This document shows, piece after piece, positions 1-6,124 of a stretch of DNA of 8,207 nt. The DNA is from Candidatus Aminicenantota bacterium. GTDB lineage: Bacteria; Acidobacteriota; Aminicenantia; Aminicenantales; Aminicenantaceae. The position numbers were made by a program, and so were the translations under genes. The first letter of the stretch is position 1. Each line of letters starts with the position of its first letter. Location: assembly GCA_030615975.1 (NCBI GenBank), contig JAUWYH010000056.1, forward strand, positions 1 through 8,207. Reading direction: 5' to 3'. A model generated the notes under the pieces. That model was not told the DNA's origin. It saw nothing but the letters and a program-made list of their open reading frames with translations, and ran no database searches.

Positions 1-65
1 AAAACGGGAAGATTTCCTTCTGGCAGATAGTTCGAGACTTAATGCGGATGAAAGGAGCATTATGA
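1..65 (+). CDS. fixC: C-terminal tail of probable FixC-type flavoprotein (partial)
   Basis: An open frame enters from the left edge (first full codon at 3) and ends at a TGA at 63-65. Only the last 20 residues are visible; they end in LMRMKGAL. The stop overlaps the start of fixX in an ATGA arrangement, so the two genes are almost certainly translationally coupled. The tail is too short to identify by sequence. The name rests on context: the next three genes are fixX, etfB and etfA, and in fixCX operons the gene just before fixX is the FAD-dependent ETF-quinone-oxidoreductase-like FixC. A basic, mixed hydrophobic/charged tail is compatible with that family but not diagnostic. The product would pass electrons from the ETF to quinone or another acceptor. 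Confidence 0.6.
   Translation, partial: NGKISFWQIVRDLMRMKGAL
51..57 (+). promoter_or_regulatory. Ribosome binding site of fixX
   Basis: AAAGGAG lies four bases before the ATG at 62, inside the last codons of the upstream gene. It supports 62 as the fixX start even though the same reading frame stays open to the left edge of the window. Confidence 0.75.
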
Positions 66-340
66 AACCCAAAAGTATTGAGGACAAACTGGCGGTCAAT
101 AAATACGACATAGACAAGGAAGTCCACATCCGCATAAACGAAGATATCTGTGAGAAGTGTGATGAGTCTCCCTGTTTGTTTACATGTCCGGCTGACTGCT
201 TCAAGCTTAAAGAAGAGCACATCACCTTTTCCTATGAGGGCTGCTTGGAGTGCGGAAGTTGTCAGATAGCATGTGATAAAGGAGCTATAAATTGGGCACT
301 GCCCAGGGGTGGATTTGGGATATGTTACCAATATGGATAG
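62..340 (+). CDS. fixX: FixX ferredoxin-like protein
   Basis: A 92-residue iron-sulfur protein that in FixABCX complexes carries electrons between the FixC flavoprotein and the low-potential acceptor. The family pattern is clear: an N-terminal KLAVNKYD stretch, a central GCLECGSC motif and a C-terminal PRGGFG...YG ending. Cysteines 30, 33, 38 and 42 (plus 46) form the first group. Cysteines 61, 64, 67 and 71 form a classic CxxCxxCxxxC group, so one or two [4Fe-4S] clusters can be bound, unlike the E. coli FixX as I recall it, which has lost most of the first group. The residue after Cys71 is Asp, where ferredoxins usually have Pro. Length is typical. The start is set by AAAGGAG just upstream and the ATGA overlap with the preceding gene. 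It lies 12 bp before etfB and is clearly in the same operon. Cytoplasmic, probably membrane-associated through FixC. Confidence 0.93.
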   Translation: MKPKSIEDKLAVNKYDIDKEVHIRINEDICEKCDESPCLFTCPADCFKLKEEHITFSYEGCLECGSCQIACDKGAINWALPRGGFGICYQYG

Positions 341-352
341 AAAATAAAAAAG

Positions 353-1153
353 ATGAATATTATAGTTTGTATTAAGCAGATACCAGACCCAGAGATTCCT
401 CCAGCAAAGTTTAAGCTGGATATTGAGTCCAAGCGTGTTATACCACCAGAAGGAATACCGCCAGTGATAAACCCTTATGATGAGCAGGCGGTTGAGTTAG
501 CGTTGAGGCTTAAGGACAAATATGGAGGCAAGATAACAGTATTAACCGTTGGCAGCGATGCGGCTTCGAATATCGTCAAGCATGCTCTGTCAATGGGGGC
601 TGACCAAGGCATTGTCCTTAATGATAAGGCATTTGAAGACTCAGACAGCTTCTCAACAGCATACATCCTGAGCCAGGCTATACGAAAGATCGGGGATTAT
701 GATTTGGTATTGTGTGGCAGGCAGGCTGCAGATTGGGATGAAGGCCTAGTCGGCTCAATAATTGCCGAGAACCTGGGTCTCCCTCTGGTCACACTGGCTG
801 AAGCAATAGATGTTCCTGATGGGGAACTTAGTGTGAAACAAGTCACCCTTGAGGGTTATCAAGTGATTGCCGTTCCTATACCTGCAGTGGTCACAGTAAG
901 CAATGAGGTGGGGCGACCTCGCTTGCCCTCAGGATGGGGAATCATATCGGCATCCCAAAAGCAAATACCTGTCTGGAGTGCAAGTGATCTCGATGCCGAC
1001 CCGTCTAAAATTGGAGCTAGCGCTGCCAGAAGAAAGCTTATCAAGCTCTTCATCCCAGTGCGGGAGAGGAAGTGCGAGATAATTGAGGGAGAAACTGAGG
1101 CTGAGGCATCAGTTAAACTGGTGGACAGATTGATAAAGGCAGGAGTGATATAG
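353..1153 (+). CDS. etfB: Electron transfer flavoprotein beta subunit (FixA/EtfB)
   Basis: A 266-residue ETF beta subunit, the partner of the alpha subunit encoded next. Beta subunits carry an AMP (classical ETF) or a second FAD (bifurcating ETF). Family marks are the N-terminal VCIKQIPDPE, the NPYDEQAVELAL segment (residues 40-51), the nucleotide-site loop GRQAADWDEGLVG (122-134) and the signature PAVVTVSNEVGRPRLPS (177-193). The nucleotide loop differs from the usual QAIDGDTAQVG: residues WDEGL stand in for the central GDTAQ, so the bound nucleotide or its phosphate contacts may differ. Length is normal. The spacer from fixX is 12 bp and has only a weak A-rich ribosome binding site, suggesting coupling to fixX translation. 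Isoleucine is encoded by ATA in 15 of 30 cases (hand count), unlike genes further right. The bifurcating role is inferred from the FixCX neighbours. Confidence 0.93.
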   Translation: MNIIVCIKQIPDPEIPPAKFKLDIESKRVIPPEGIPPVINPYDEQAVELALRLKDKYGGKITVLTVGSDAASNIVKHALSMGADQGIVLNDKAFEDSDSFSTAYILSQAIRKIGDYDLVLCGRQAADWDEGLVGSIIAENLGLPLVTLAEAIDVPDGELSVKQVTLEGYQVIAVPIPAVVTVSNEVGRPRLPSGWGIISASQKQIPVWSASDLDADPSKIGASAARRKLIKLFIPVRERKCEIIEGETEAEASVKLVDRLIKAGVI

Positions 1154-1176
1154 ACTATGACCAAGGATATGGATTA

Positions 1177-2178
1177 ATGGCAGACTATAAAGGAGTACTA
1201 ATCTGCGGAGAACTAATAGAAGGCAAGGTCACTACCACTACAAAAGAATTGATAAGTACGGGCAGGAAACTCAGTGATGGCCTTAACCAGCTGTTGAGCC
1301 TTTTACTTATTGGACAGAATCTTCAAGAGGTAGCTGATGAAGCTATCTCTCTCGGTGTTGATAAAGTCTATATAGGCGACGGCGTTCCGTATGCTGAATC
1401 ACTCCCTGAGCGATATGTGGCCATAATCTCCAATGTCTGCAAACAGATAGAACCATTTATCATTCTTTTCGGACAGACTGATATGGGACGTGATATTGCT
1501 CCCCGATTAGCTGCAAGACTGAGGACTTCTGTTTGCATGGACTGCGTTGAGCTGACAATAGACCCGGATACTAGATCACTGCTTCAAACCAAACCGGTTT
1601 ATGGAGGGAATGCTGTGGCAGTGTGGGCCTCAGAAAATTATCAGCCTCAAGTAGTGACCATGCGGCCAAGAGCATCAGCACCGGCTGAACCAGATACATC
1701 CAGAAAAGGTGAGATTGTGCCGGTTACTGTTAAGGTAGATGACTCAAAAATCAAGTGTAAACTTCTGGAGACAGTAAAAGAGGAAGTTAAAGGGATAAAA
1801 CTTGAGGAGGCCAAGGTCATTGTGACTGGGGGTGGTGGAATCGGAGGTAGCGAGGGCTTCCAGCTAATAAAAGAACTGGCACAGATTCTCGGCGGGACTA
1901 TAGGAATAACCAGAGTCCCCTGCGATGAGGGCTGGATGCCGAAGAGCCTTGAAATTGGGCAAACCGGTCATATCGTGAGCCCAGCTCTCTATATTGCTGT
2001 CGGCGTTTCTGGTGCCCCACAGCACCTTGCTGGATGCTCAGGTTCAAAGTGTATCATTGCCATAAACAAGGATCCTGAGGCTCACATATTCAAGGAAGCC
2101 GATTTCGGAATAGTTGGAGACTATAGAAAGGCCCTCCCCTCACTCATCGAGAAATGCAAGGCTTTATTTGCTATCTGA
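1177..2178 (+). CDS. etfA: Electron transfer flavoprotein alpha subunit (FixB/EtfA)
   Basis: A 333-residue ETF alpha subunit that binds the redox-active FAD in its C-terminal domain. The N-terminal Rossmann-like domain spans about 1-185, with GQTDMGRDIAPRLAARL (99-115) typical of the family. The FAD domain follows: a glycine-rich TGGGGIGG loop (217-224), TRVPCDEGW (245-253), GQTGH (261-265) and the family signature LYIAVGVSGAPQHLAGC (271-287), then AINKDPEAHIF and GIVGDY. By my alignment, Arg246, Thr263 and His283 match human ETF-alpha Arg249, Thr266 and His286, but the GGR arginine (human Arg223) is Gly220 here. It starts 23 bp after etfB; AAGGA at 1163-1167 is a weak ribosome binding site. 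Last gene of the operon; it converges with the kinase gene 19 bp downstream with no hairpin terminator between them. Confidence 0.95.
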   Translation: MADYKGVLICGELIEGKVTTTTKELISTGRKLSDGLNQLLSLLLIGQNLQEVADEAISLGVDKVYIGDGVPYAESLPERYVAIISNVCKQIEPFIILFGQTDMGRDIAPRLAARLRTSVCMDCVELTIDPDTRSLLQTKPVYGGNAVAVWASENYQPQVVTMRPRASAPAEPDTSRKGEIVPVTVKVDDSKIKCKLLETVKEEVKGIKLEEAKVIVTGGGGIGGSEGFQLIKELAQILGGTIGITRVPCDEGWMPKSLEIGQTGHIVSPALYIAVGVSGAPQHLAGCSGSKCIIAINKDPEAHIFKEADFGIVGDYRKALPSLIEKCKALFAI

Positions 2179-2197
2179 TTTCAAAGAACTTTTATTC

Positions 2198-3097
2198 TCA
2201 AAATGAAACCAGTTTTTTAAATTGGTTATAGCGAGTCTCGATTTCTGAGAGAGATAAGCTCTTAAAGCGGTTGATCCCAAAATCTTCGATGACAAAAGAG
2301 GCCATGACACTTCCAAAAACTCCTGCTTTACGAATCGCTTTCTCATCAAAAGATTTCACTTTATCCAGATAGCCTAAAAACCCTCCGGCAAAACTGTCTC
2401 CTGCGCCGGTGGGATCGATCACCTCCTCACAGGGATAAGCCAATGCGCCAAAAACAAAATCTTTCCCCAAAACAAGGGCACCATGTTCGCCCTTTTTCAT
2501 GACAATTAATGATGGACCTTGGCTGAGAAGCTCTTTACCCGCTTTGATCAAATTTGCTTCTTTGGCCAACATCTTTATCTCCTCTTCATTAGCAAAGAAA
2601 ATATCCACACTCTCCAAAACTCTCAAAAGCGAGGCTGGCTTGCCTGCAATCCATAAGTTTATCGTGTCCATAGCTGTAAGCTTTGGATGCTTTACCTGAG
2701 CCAAGATATCTTCCTGTTGGTCAGGATCGATGTTACCTAAAAAGACAATATCAGCAGACCTGTATTCAGGAGGAAGAATAGGTTTAAAATTTTCAAACAC
2801 ATTCAACTCGGTTTTAATTGTTGTCCTCTGATTTGGGTCATGGCCATAGCGGGCTTCCCAGTGGAAAGTCTTTCCAGATTCCATCTTTAGCCCCTGAAGG
2901 TCAATTCCTCTCTCTTTGAAAAGATCAATCGTCTCCTCAGGAAAGTCCTCTCCAACAACACCGACAATTTTTGGTTTAGTGAAAAAACTTGCTGCCAGTG
3001 CACAATAAGTGCCTGAGCCTCCGACGATCCTTTCTCTTCGCCCATAGGGAGTTTCAATCGTGTCAAAGGCAACAGAACCGATAATAACAAGACTCAT
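2198..3097 (-). CDS. PfkB-family carbohydrate/nucleoside kinase
   Basis: A 299-residue ribokinase/PfkB-fold kinase that transfers phosphate from ATP to a sugar or nucleoside hydroxyl. Visible marks: the N-terminal IIGSVAFDTI; the substrate-side GGSGTY (26-31); FANEEEIKML (168-177), the usual conserved NE region; KKGEHGALV (201-209); and the C-terminal PfkB signature DPTGAGDSFAGGF (228-240), whose Asp234 is the expected catalytic base in the GAGD anion hole. Length is normal for the family. It starts 18 bp downstream of mtnP on the same strand, so the two are probably co-transcribed. The substrate cannot be read from sequence. The context points to adenosine or another nucleoside or pentose arising from methylthioadenosine or purine salvage, but ribokinase-like or unrelated sugar activity is possible. 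The ribosome binding site is weak (AGAG about nine bases upstream of the ATG), suggesting coupling to mtnP. Confidence 0.88.
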   Translation of the reverse strand: MSLVIIGSVAFDTIETPYGRRERIVGGSGTYCALAASFFTKPKIVGVVGEDFPEETIDLFKERGIDLQGLKMESGKTFHWEARYGHDPNQRTTIKTELNVFENFKPILPPEYRSADIVFLGNIDPDQQEDILAQVKHPKLTAMDTINLWIAGKPASLLRVLESVDIFFANEEEIKMLAKEANLIKAGKELLSQGPSLIVMKKGEHGALVLGKDFVFGALAYPCEEVIDPTGAGDSFAGGFLGYLDKVKSFDEKAIRKAGVFGSVMASFVIEDFGINRFKSLSLSEIETRYNQFKKLVSF

Positions 3098-3115
3098 GAT
3101 AATACTCTATTATCT

Positions 3116-4009
3116 TTAAATTTTGACATACTTCTCTATGATAAACCGAAGTTTGTCTTTCATCTCCTGGGGAATGAGTTCATGGTTTGTGACTATACAA
3201 TTTTTTAGTGCATCTGCGCACTCGCATTCACTGCTTCTCTGCGGTGAGAGTGCCAAGAGGGCTTTTCTGATGATAGATTTAGCATTGTTGATATTTTTCT
3301 TCATATTATCCAAAATCATCTCAATCGAAACTGGCTCCTCAGCCTCATGCCAGACATCATAATCACAGACTAGATTCATAGTCGCATAGCAAATCTCAGC
3401 TTCACGGCATAACTTGGCTTCTGTGGCACTCGTCATCCCGATCACATCACATCCCCATAAGCGGTAAATATTGGACTCTCCCTTGCACGAAAAAGATGGA
3501 CCTTCGATACATATGTATGTTCCTCCCTGATGGATCCTCAATCCGAGTTTATTTCCCACATCAAAGAGGAGATTGGAAAGTTCTGAGCAAACAGGTTGGG
3601 CAAAACCGATATGGGCCGCAATCCCTTCTCCAAAAAATGAACTTTTGCGTCTTGTTCTATCAAAGAACTGGTCAGATAAAACGATATCTTTAGGTCTTAT
3701 TTCATTCTTAAGGGAGCCAACAGAGCTCACAGAAATCACTCTTTCTACGCCAAGCATTTTAAATCCGTAAATATTGGCTCTGTAATCTATCTCAAAGGGC
3801 AAGATGCGATGTCCCCTTCCATGGCGGCTGAGAAAAGCAACCCTCTTCCCTTCCAGCAGCCCTAGGATAAAGGCATCTGAAGTTTTACCAAAAGGAGTTT
3901 TAAGGTCGACTTCCTCGATATTTTTTATTCCCTCAATTTCATAAAGGCCTGTCCCACCTAGAATCCCTATTTCTGCCTGAGGGAGGTTTTCTCTGCTTTC
4001 AGCGCTCAT
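3116..4009 (-). CDS. mtnP: 5'-methylthioadenosine phosphorylase
   Basis: A 297-residue trimeric-type (PNP/MTAP family) phosphorylase, expected to split 5'-methylthioadenosine with phosphate into adenine and methylthioribose 1-phosphate. Phosphate-site motifs are GGTGLY (18-23), SRHGRGH (61-67) and the SVGSL loop (96-100). IEGPSF (168-173) and GMTSATEAKL (191-200) match the family's purine/ribose site. DYD at 216-218 (human Asp220 and Asp222) is the 6-aminopurine signature that separates MTAP from the Asn-containing inosine/guanosine phosphorylases. Small departures are SCKGES where many members have STRAES, and ATE where PE is usual. The roughly 40-residue C-terminal extension after SIIRKAL is cysteine-containing and not conserved as far as I can tell. 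The start is fixed by a strong AAGGAGG four bases upstream. First gene of the minus-strand operon with the PfkB kinase; a good promoter lies just before it. Confidence 0.93.
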   Translation of the reverse strand: MSAESRENLPQAEIGILGGTGLYEIEGIKNIEEVDLKTPFGKTSDAFILGLLEGKRVAFLSRHGRGHRILPFEIDYRANIYGFKMLGVERVISVSSVGSLKNEIRPKDIVLSDQFFDRTRRKSSFFGEGIAAHIGFAQPVCSELSNLLFDVGNKLGLRIHQGGTYICIEGPSFSCKGESNIYRLWGCDVIGMTSATEAKLCREAEICYATMNLVCDYDVWHEAEEPVSIEMILDNMKKNINNAKSIIRKALLALSPQRSSECECADALKNCIVTNHELIPQEMKDKLRFIIEKYVKI

Positions 4010-4012
4010 CTC

Positions 4013-4020
4013 TCCTCCTT
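4013..4020 (-). promoter_or_regulatory. Strong ribosome binding site of mtnP
   Basis: Read on the minus strand, this is AAGGAGGA, ending three bases before the ATG whose first base is 4009. It is the best Shine-Dalgarno match in the window and decides the mtnP start. Confidence 0.85.
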
Positions 4021-4034
4021 AAAATGAGATTATT

Positions 4035-4063
4035 GATATATAATTTATGAGGATCCAAGTCAA
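4035..4063 (-). promoter_or_regulatory. Sigma70-like promoter for mtnP-pfkB
   Basis: On the minus strand there is a -35 box TTGACT (4063-4058), a spacer of exactly 17 bases and a -10 box TATATC (4040-4035). Transcription would begin near 4028, giving a leader of about 20 bases that holds only the ribosome binding site. There is therefore no room for a riboswitch such as a SAM sensor. Box matches are 5/6 and 4-5/6 to consensus; the optimal spacing in an AT-rich divergent intergenic region strengthens the call. Confidence 0.6.
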
Positions 4064-4081
4064 GCCAACAAGATTTAATTT

Positions 4082-4110
4082 TTGATTTTTAAGAGAGAAA
4101 AGATTATTCT
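4082..4110 (+). promoter_or_regulatory. Possible promoter for the sirtuin-larC-folE-metG operon
   Basis: TTGATT (4082-4087) and TATTCT (4105-4110) are separated by 17 bases, each matching consensus at four of six positions. The position is right for the first gene at 4131, leaving a short leader of about 15 bases. The region is AT-rich, so chance matches are likely; this is a moderate call. Confidence 0.35.
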
Positions 4111-4130
4111 ATTGTCCGAAGGATAAGGAG

Positions 4131-4886
4131 ATGAAAAACAAGGAAAATGTCACTTCTTTAACAGAGATCCTTCAGAACATGAAGCGGATTGCTGTTCTCA
4201 CAGGAGCTGGAATTTCAGCGGAGTCAGGGATTCCTACATTTCGAGGAAAAGAAGGCCTCTGGAAAACCTACAGAGCAGAAGAATTAGCCACGCCTTCAGC
4301 TTTCAGCCAAAATCCCAAGCTTGTCTGGGAATGGTATGACTGGCGGCGAGGTCTTATCGGACCAAAAGAGCCCAATGCCGGCCATAAAGTACTGGCTTGT
4401 TGGGAGAAAATCTTTCCCTCTTTTGCTCTTATCACTCAAAACATCGATGGTCTCCACCAGAAAGCCGGCTCAAAAAATATACTTGAGCTCCACGGAAACA
4501 TCTGGAAGCTGAGATGCACGGAGGAAGGAACAATCACAGAAAATCACGAAGCGCCCTTAAAAGAGATTCCTCCACGATGTCCTGATTGTGGCGCCCTTTT
4601 AAGGCCTCATGTTGTCTGGTTTGGCGAATCCCTCTCTTCCTCCACACTCCATAAAGCATATCTCCTGAGTTCAAGCTGTGAAATAATGTTTGTTGTCGGA
4701 ACCTCTGCCGTGGTCCAGCCGGCTGCTTCCCTTCCTTTTTCAGCCTCTGAAGCCGGAGCCAAAATCGTCGAAATCAACCCTGACCCCACTCCTCTCACTT
4801 CTTATTCGGATTTTTCGTTCAGAGGAAAAGCAGGAGAAATACTGCCTTTAATAGATGAAGAATTAAATATAGAGTCTCAGGATTGA
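4131..4886 (+). CDS. cobB: NAD-dependent protein deacylase, sirtuin (CobB-like, class III)
   Basis: A 251-residue Sir2-family enzyme that removes acyl groups from protein lysines using NAD+, giving nicotinamide and O-acyl-ADP-ribose. Motifs in order: GAGISAESGIPTFRG (25-39) and TQNIDGLHQKAG (102-113) for NAD binding, catalytic His121 in ELHGN, PHVVWFGE (159-166), GTSAVVQPAA (190-199) and EINPDPTP (214-221). Tyr69 and Arg72 (YDWR) match the YxxR pair that in SIRT5 and E. coli CobB reads negatively charged acyl groups, so desuccinylation or demalonylation is plausible besides deacetylation. The zinc module shows Cys129, Cys150 and Cys153, but the fourth cysteine (expected near 132) is Glu/Gly, much like E. 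coli CobB's first half-site. The start is supported by GAAGGA at 4118-4123, seven bases upstream. First gene of the plus-strand operon, divergent from mtnP; 15 bp from larC. Confidence 0.93.
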   Translation: MKNKENVTSLTEILQNMKRIAVLTGAGISAESGIPTFRGKEGLWKTYRAEELATPSAFSQNPKLVWEWYDWRRGLIGPKEPNAGHKVLACWEKIFPSFALITQNIDGLHQKAGSKNILELHGNIWKLRCTEEGTITENHEAPLKEIPPRCPDCGALLRPHVVWFGESLSSSTLHKAYLLSSSCEIMFVVGTSAVVQPAASLPFSASEAGAKIVEINPDPTPLTSYSDFSFRGKAGEILPLIDEELNIESQD

Positions 4887-4901
4887 AAGGAAAAATTTGA
4901 G

Positions 4902-6095
4902 ATGAATTATGTTTATTTCGACGCCTCAGCCGGTATGAGTGGAGATATGATCTTAGGGGCTTTTCTTGATCTAGGTGTATCTTCCTCTCTCTTCAAAGAA
5001 AAAATGGCTGAATTAAACCTTCCAGTGGATATCCAGGTCAAAGAAACAAAAAGAGCTTCTCTTCGCGGATTAAAAGTGGATATCAAGGTGAAGGGCAAAA
5101 AAAGTAACACCAGAAAATGGCAAGATATCGAAACTCTTTTAAAAAAAAGCCCTTTCTCTTCCTCTGTCAAGAAAAACGCCTTAGCGATTTTCAAAAGACT
5201 TTTTGAAGCCGAGGCAAAAGTCCACGGCCATAGTTTCGAAAAGGCTCATCTCCATGAAGCAGGTGCAGACGATGCCATTATCGACATTGTCGGGTGCTGT
5301 TTCCTGGCCGAGGTTCTGAATATCAGCGAATTCTATTCTTCACCCCTGAATTTAGGCCAGGGATGGGTTAAAACCTCTCATGGTATTCTCCCTGTTCCTC
5401 CTCCTGCTGTGGCAGAGCTGCTCAAGAACATTCCAGTCTATTCAGCCTGGGTAAAAGAAGAACTCGTCACACCTACAGGGGCAGCAATTGTCTCTACTTT
5501 AGCCAAGAAATTCATCCCTTTTCCCGAGATATCCTATAGAAAGATAGGTTGCGGAGCCGGGAGCCGAAATTTCTCTCGCTTCCCAAATATTCTCCGCGTT
5601 TTTTACGGAGAGAAGAAGGCATTCAGGGAAGATAAAAAAATATACATGATTGAAGCCAATATCGACGACTCTAACGCTCAAGTCCTGGGGACTTTTTTTA
5701 ATACAGCTTTTAGGCTCGGAGCTCTGGATATGTTCCTCACTCCTGTGCTCATGAAAAAAAACAGGTTAGCCACGAAATTGACCGTGTTGGTTGAGATTGA
5801 TAAAATAGATTCTCTTATTGAAGCCATCTTCAAAGAAACAACCACGATAGGGGTTAGATATTTCCCTGTAGAAAGGAGAGTGCTTGAAAGAAAATCAGTA
5901 AAAGTCAATGTTCTTGGAGAGAAGGTTTCGATTAAAATAGCGTACCTTGACGGAAAAGAAGTCAACTTCCATCCCGAATTTGTGGATTGCTTGAAACTGG
6001 CAAGAAAGAATAAACTTCCTGTCAAAAAAGTTATTCAACTTGCTGTAAAGGAATTTTTTAAAAAAGCGAAAGGAGTTTCAAAGAAAAGAGTTTAA
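4902..6095 (+). CDS. larC: Nickel-pincer cofactor biosynthesis protein LarC (nickel insertion)
   Basis: A 397-residue LarC/DUF111 protein. LarC of Lactobacillus plantarum is a CTP-dependent cyclometallase that inserts nickel into the dithio-nicotinate nucleotide precursor, forming the cofactor of lactate racemase (LarA) and related 2-hydroxyacid racemases and epimerases. The LarC1 part shows DASAGMSGDM (7-16), the histidine-rich HGH...HLHEAGADDAIID (108-128), LPVPPPAVAELL (163-174), VTPTGAA (189-195) and GCGAGSRN (216-223). LarC2 begins at about 248 with EANIDDSNAQ (251-260), MKKNRLATKL (284-293) and KETTTIGVRYFPVERR (311-326). Here both parts form one open frame, whereas the L. plantarum gene needs a programmed frameshift. 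An A7 run at 5634-5640 marks the junction. The C-terminal tail is very basic. larA, larB and larE are absent from the window. It sits 15 bp after the sirtuin with AAAGG upstream, so it is in the same operon. Confidence 0.93.
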   Translation: MNYVYFDASAGMSGDMILGAFLDLGVSSSLFKEKMAELNLPVDIQVKETKRASLRGLKVDIKVKGKKSNTRKWQDIETLLKKSPFSSSVKKNALAIFKRLFEAEAKVHGHSFEKAHLHEAGADDAIIDIVGCCFLAEVLNISEFYSSPLNLGQGWVKTSHGILPVPPPAVAELLKNIPVYSAWVKEELVTPTGAAIVSTLAKKFIPFPEISYRKIGCGAGSRNFSRFPNILRVFYGEKKAFREDKKIYMIEANIDDSNAQVLGTFFNTAFRLGALDMFLTPVLMKKNRLATKLTVLVEIDKIDSLIEAIFKETTTIGVRYFPVERRVLERKSVKVNVLGEKVSIKIAYLDGKEVNFHPEFVDCLKLARKNKLPVKKVIQLAVKEFFKKAKGVSKKRV

Positions 6096-6124
6096 AGAAA
6101 AAATTTTATGGAGCAAAAACACAA

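Noticed and set aside
859..1164. A 101-codon open frame on the minus strand inside etfB.
   Set aside because: It is antisense to a well-supported ETF beta gene, has no recognisable motif, and is low-complexity; a shadow frame. The same reasoning applies to the other antisense frames within real genes.
2207..2227. Inverted repeat AACCA...TGGTT around a T-rich stretch just after the end of etfA, as a possible terminator.
   Set aside because: The stem is only five base pairs with an 11-base loop, it lies inside the kinase coding region, and no T tract follows the stem.
4010..4034. A riboswitch upstream of mtnP, since SAM-related genes often have one.
   Set aside because: The predicted leader is only about 20 bases and contains just the ribosome binding site, too short for any known SAM or related riboswitch.
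4125..4130. AAGGAG touching the sirtuin ATG, as its ribosome binding site.
   Set aside because: There is no spacer to the start codon, so it cannot serve the ATG at 4131; the GAAGGA at 4118-4123, with a seven-base spacer, is the better candidate.
5678..6025. A 115-codon minus-strand frame inside larC.
   Set aside because: It is the mirror of the strongly conserved LarC2 coding region and has no independent ribosome binding site or family match.
6108..6124. ATG at 6108 ahead of folE, at the GGAG.
   Set aside because: It is out of frame with folE and yields only a short unrelated peptide; the ATG at 6125 leads directly into the GTP cyclohydrolase I sequence.
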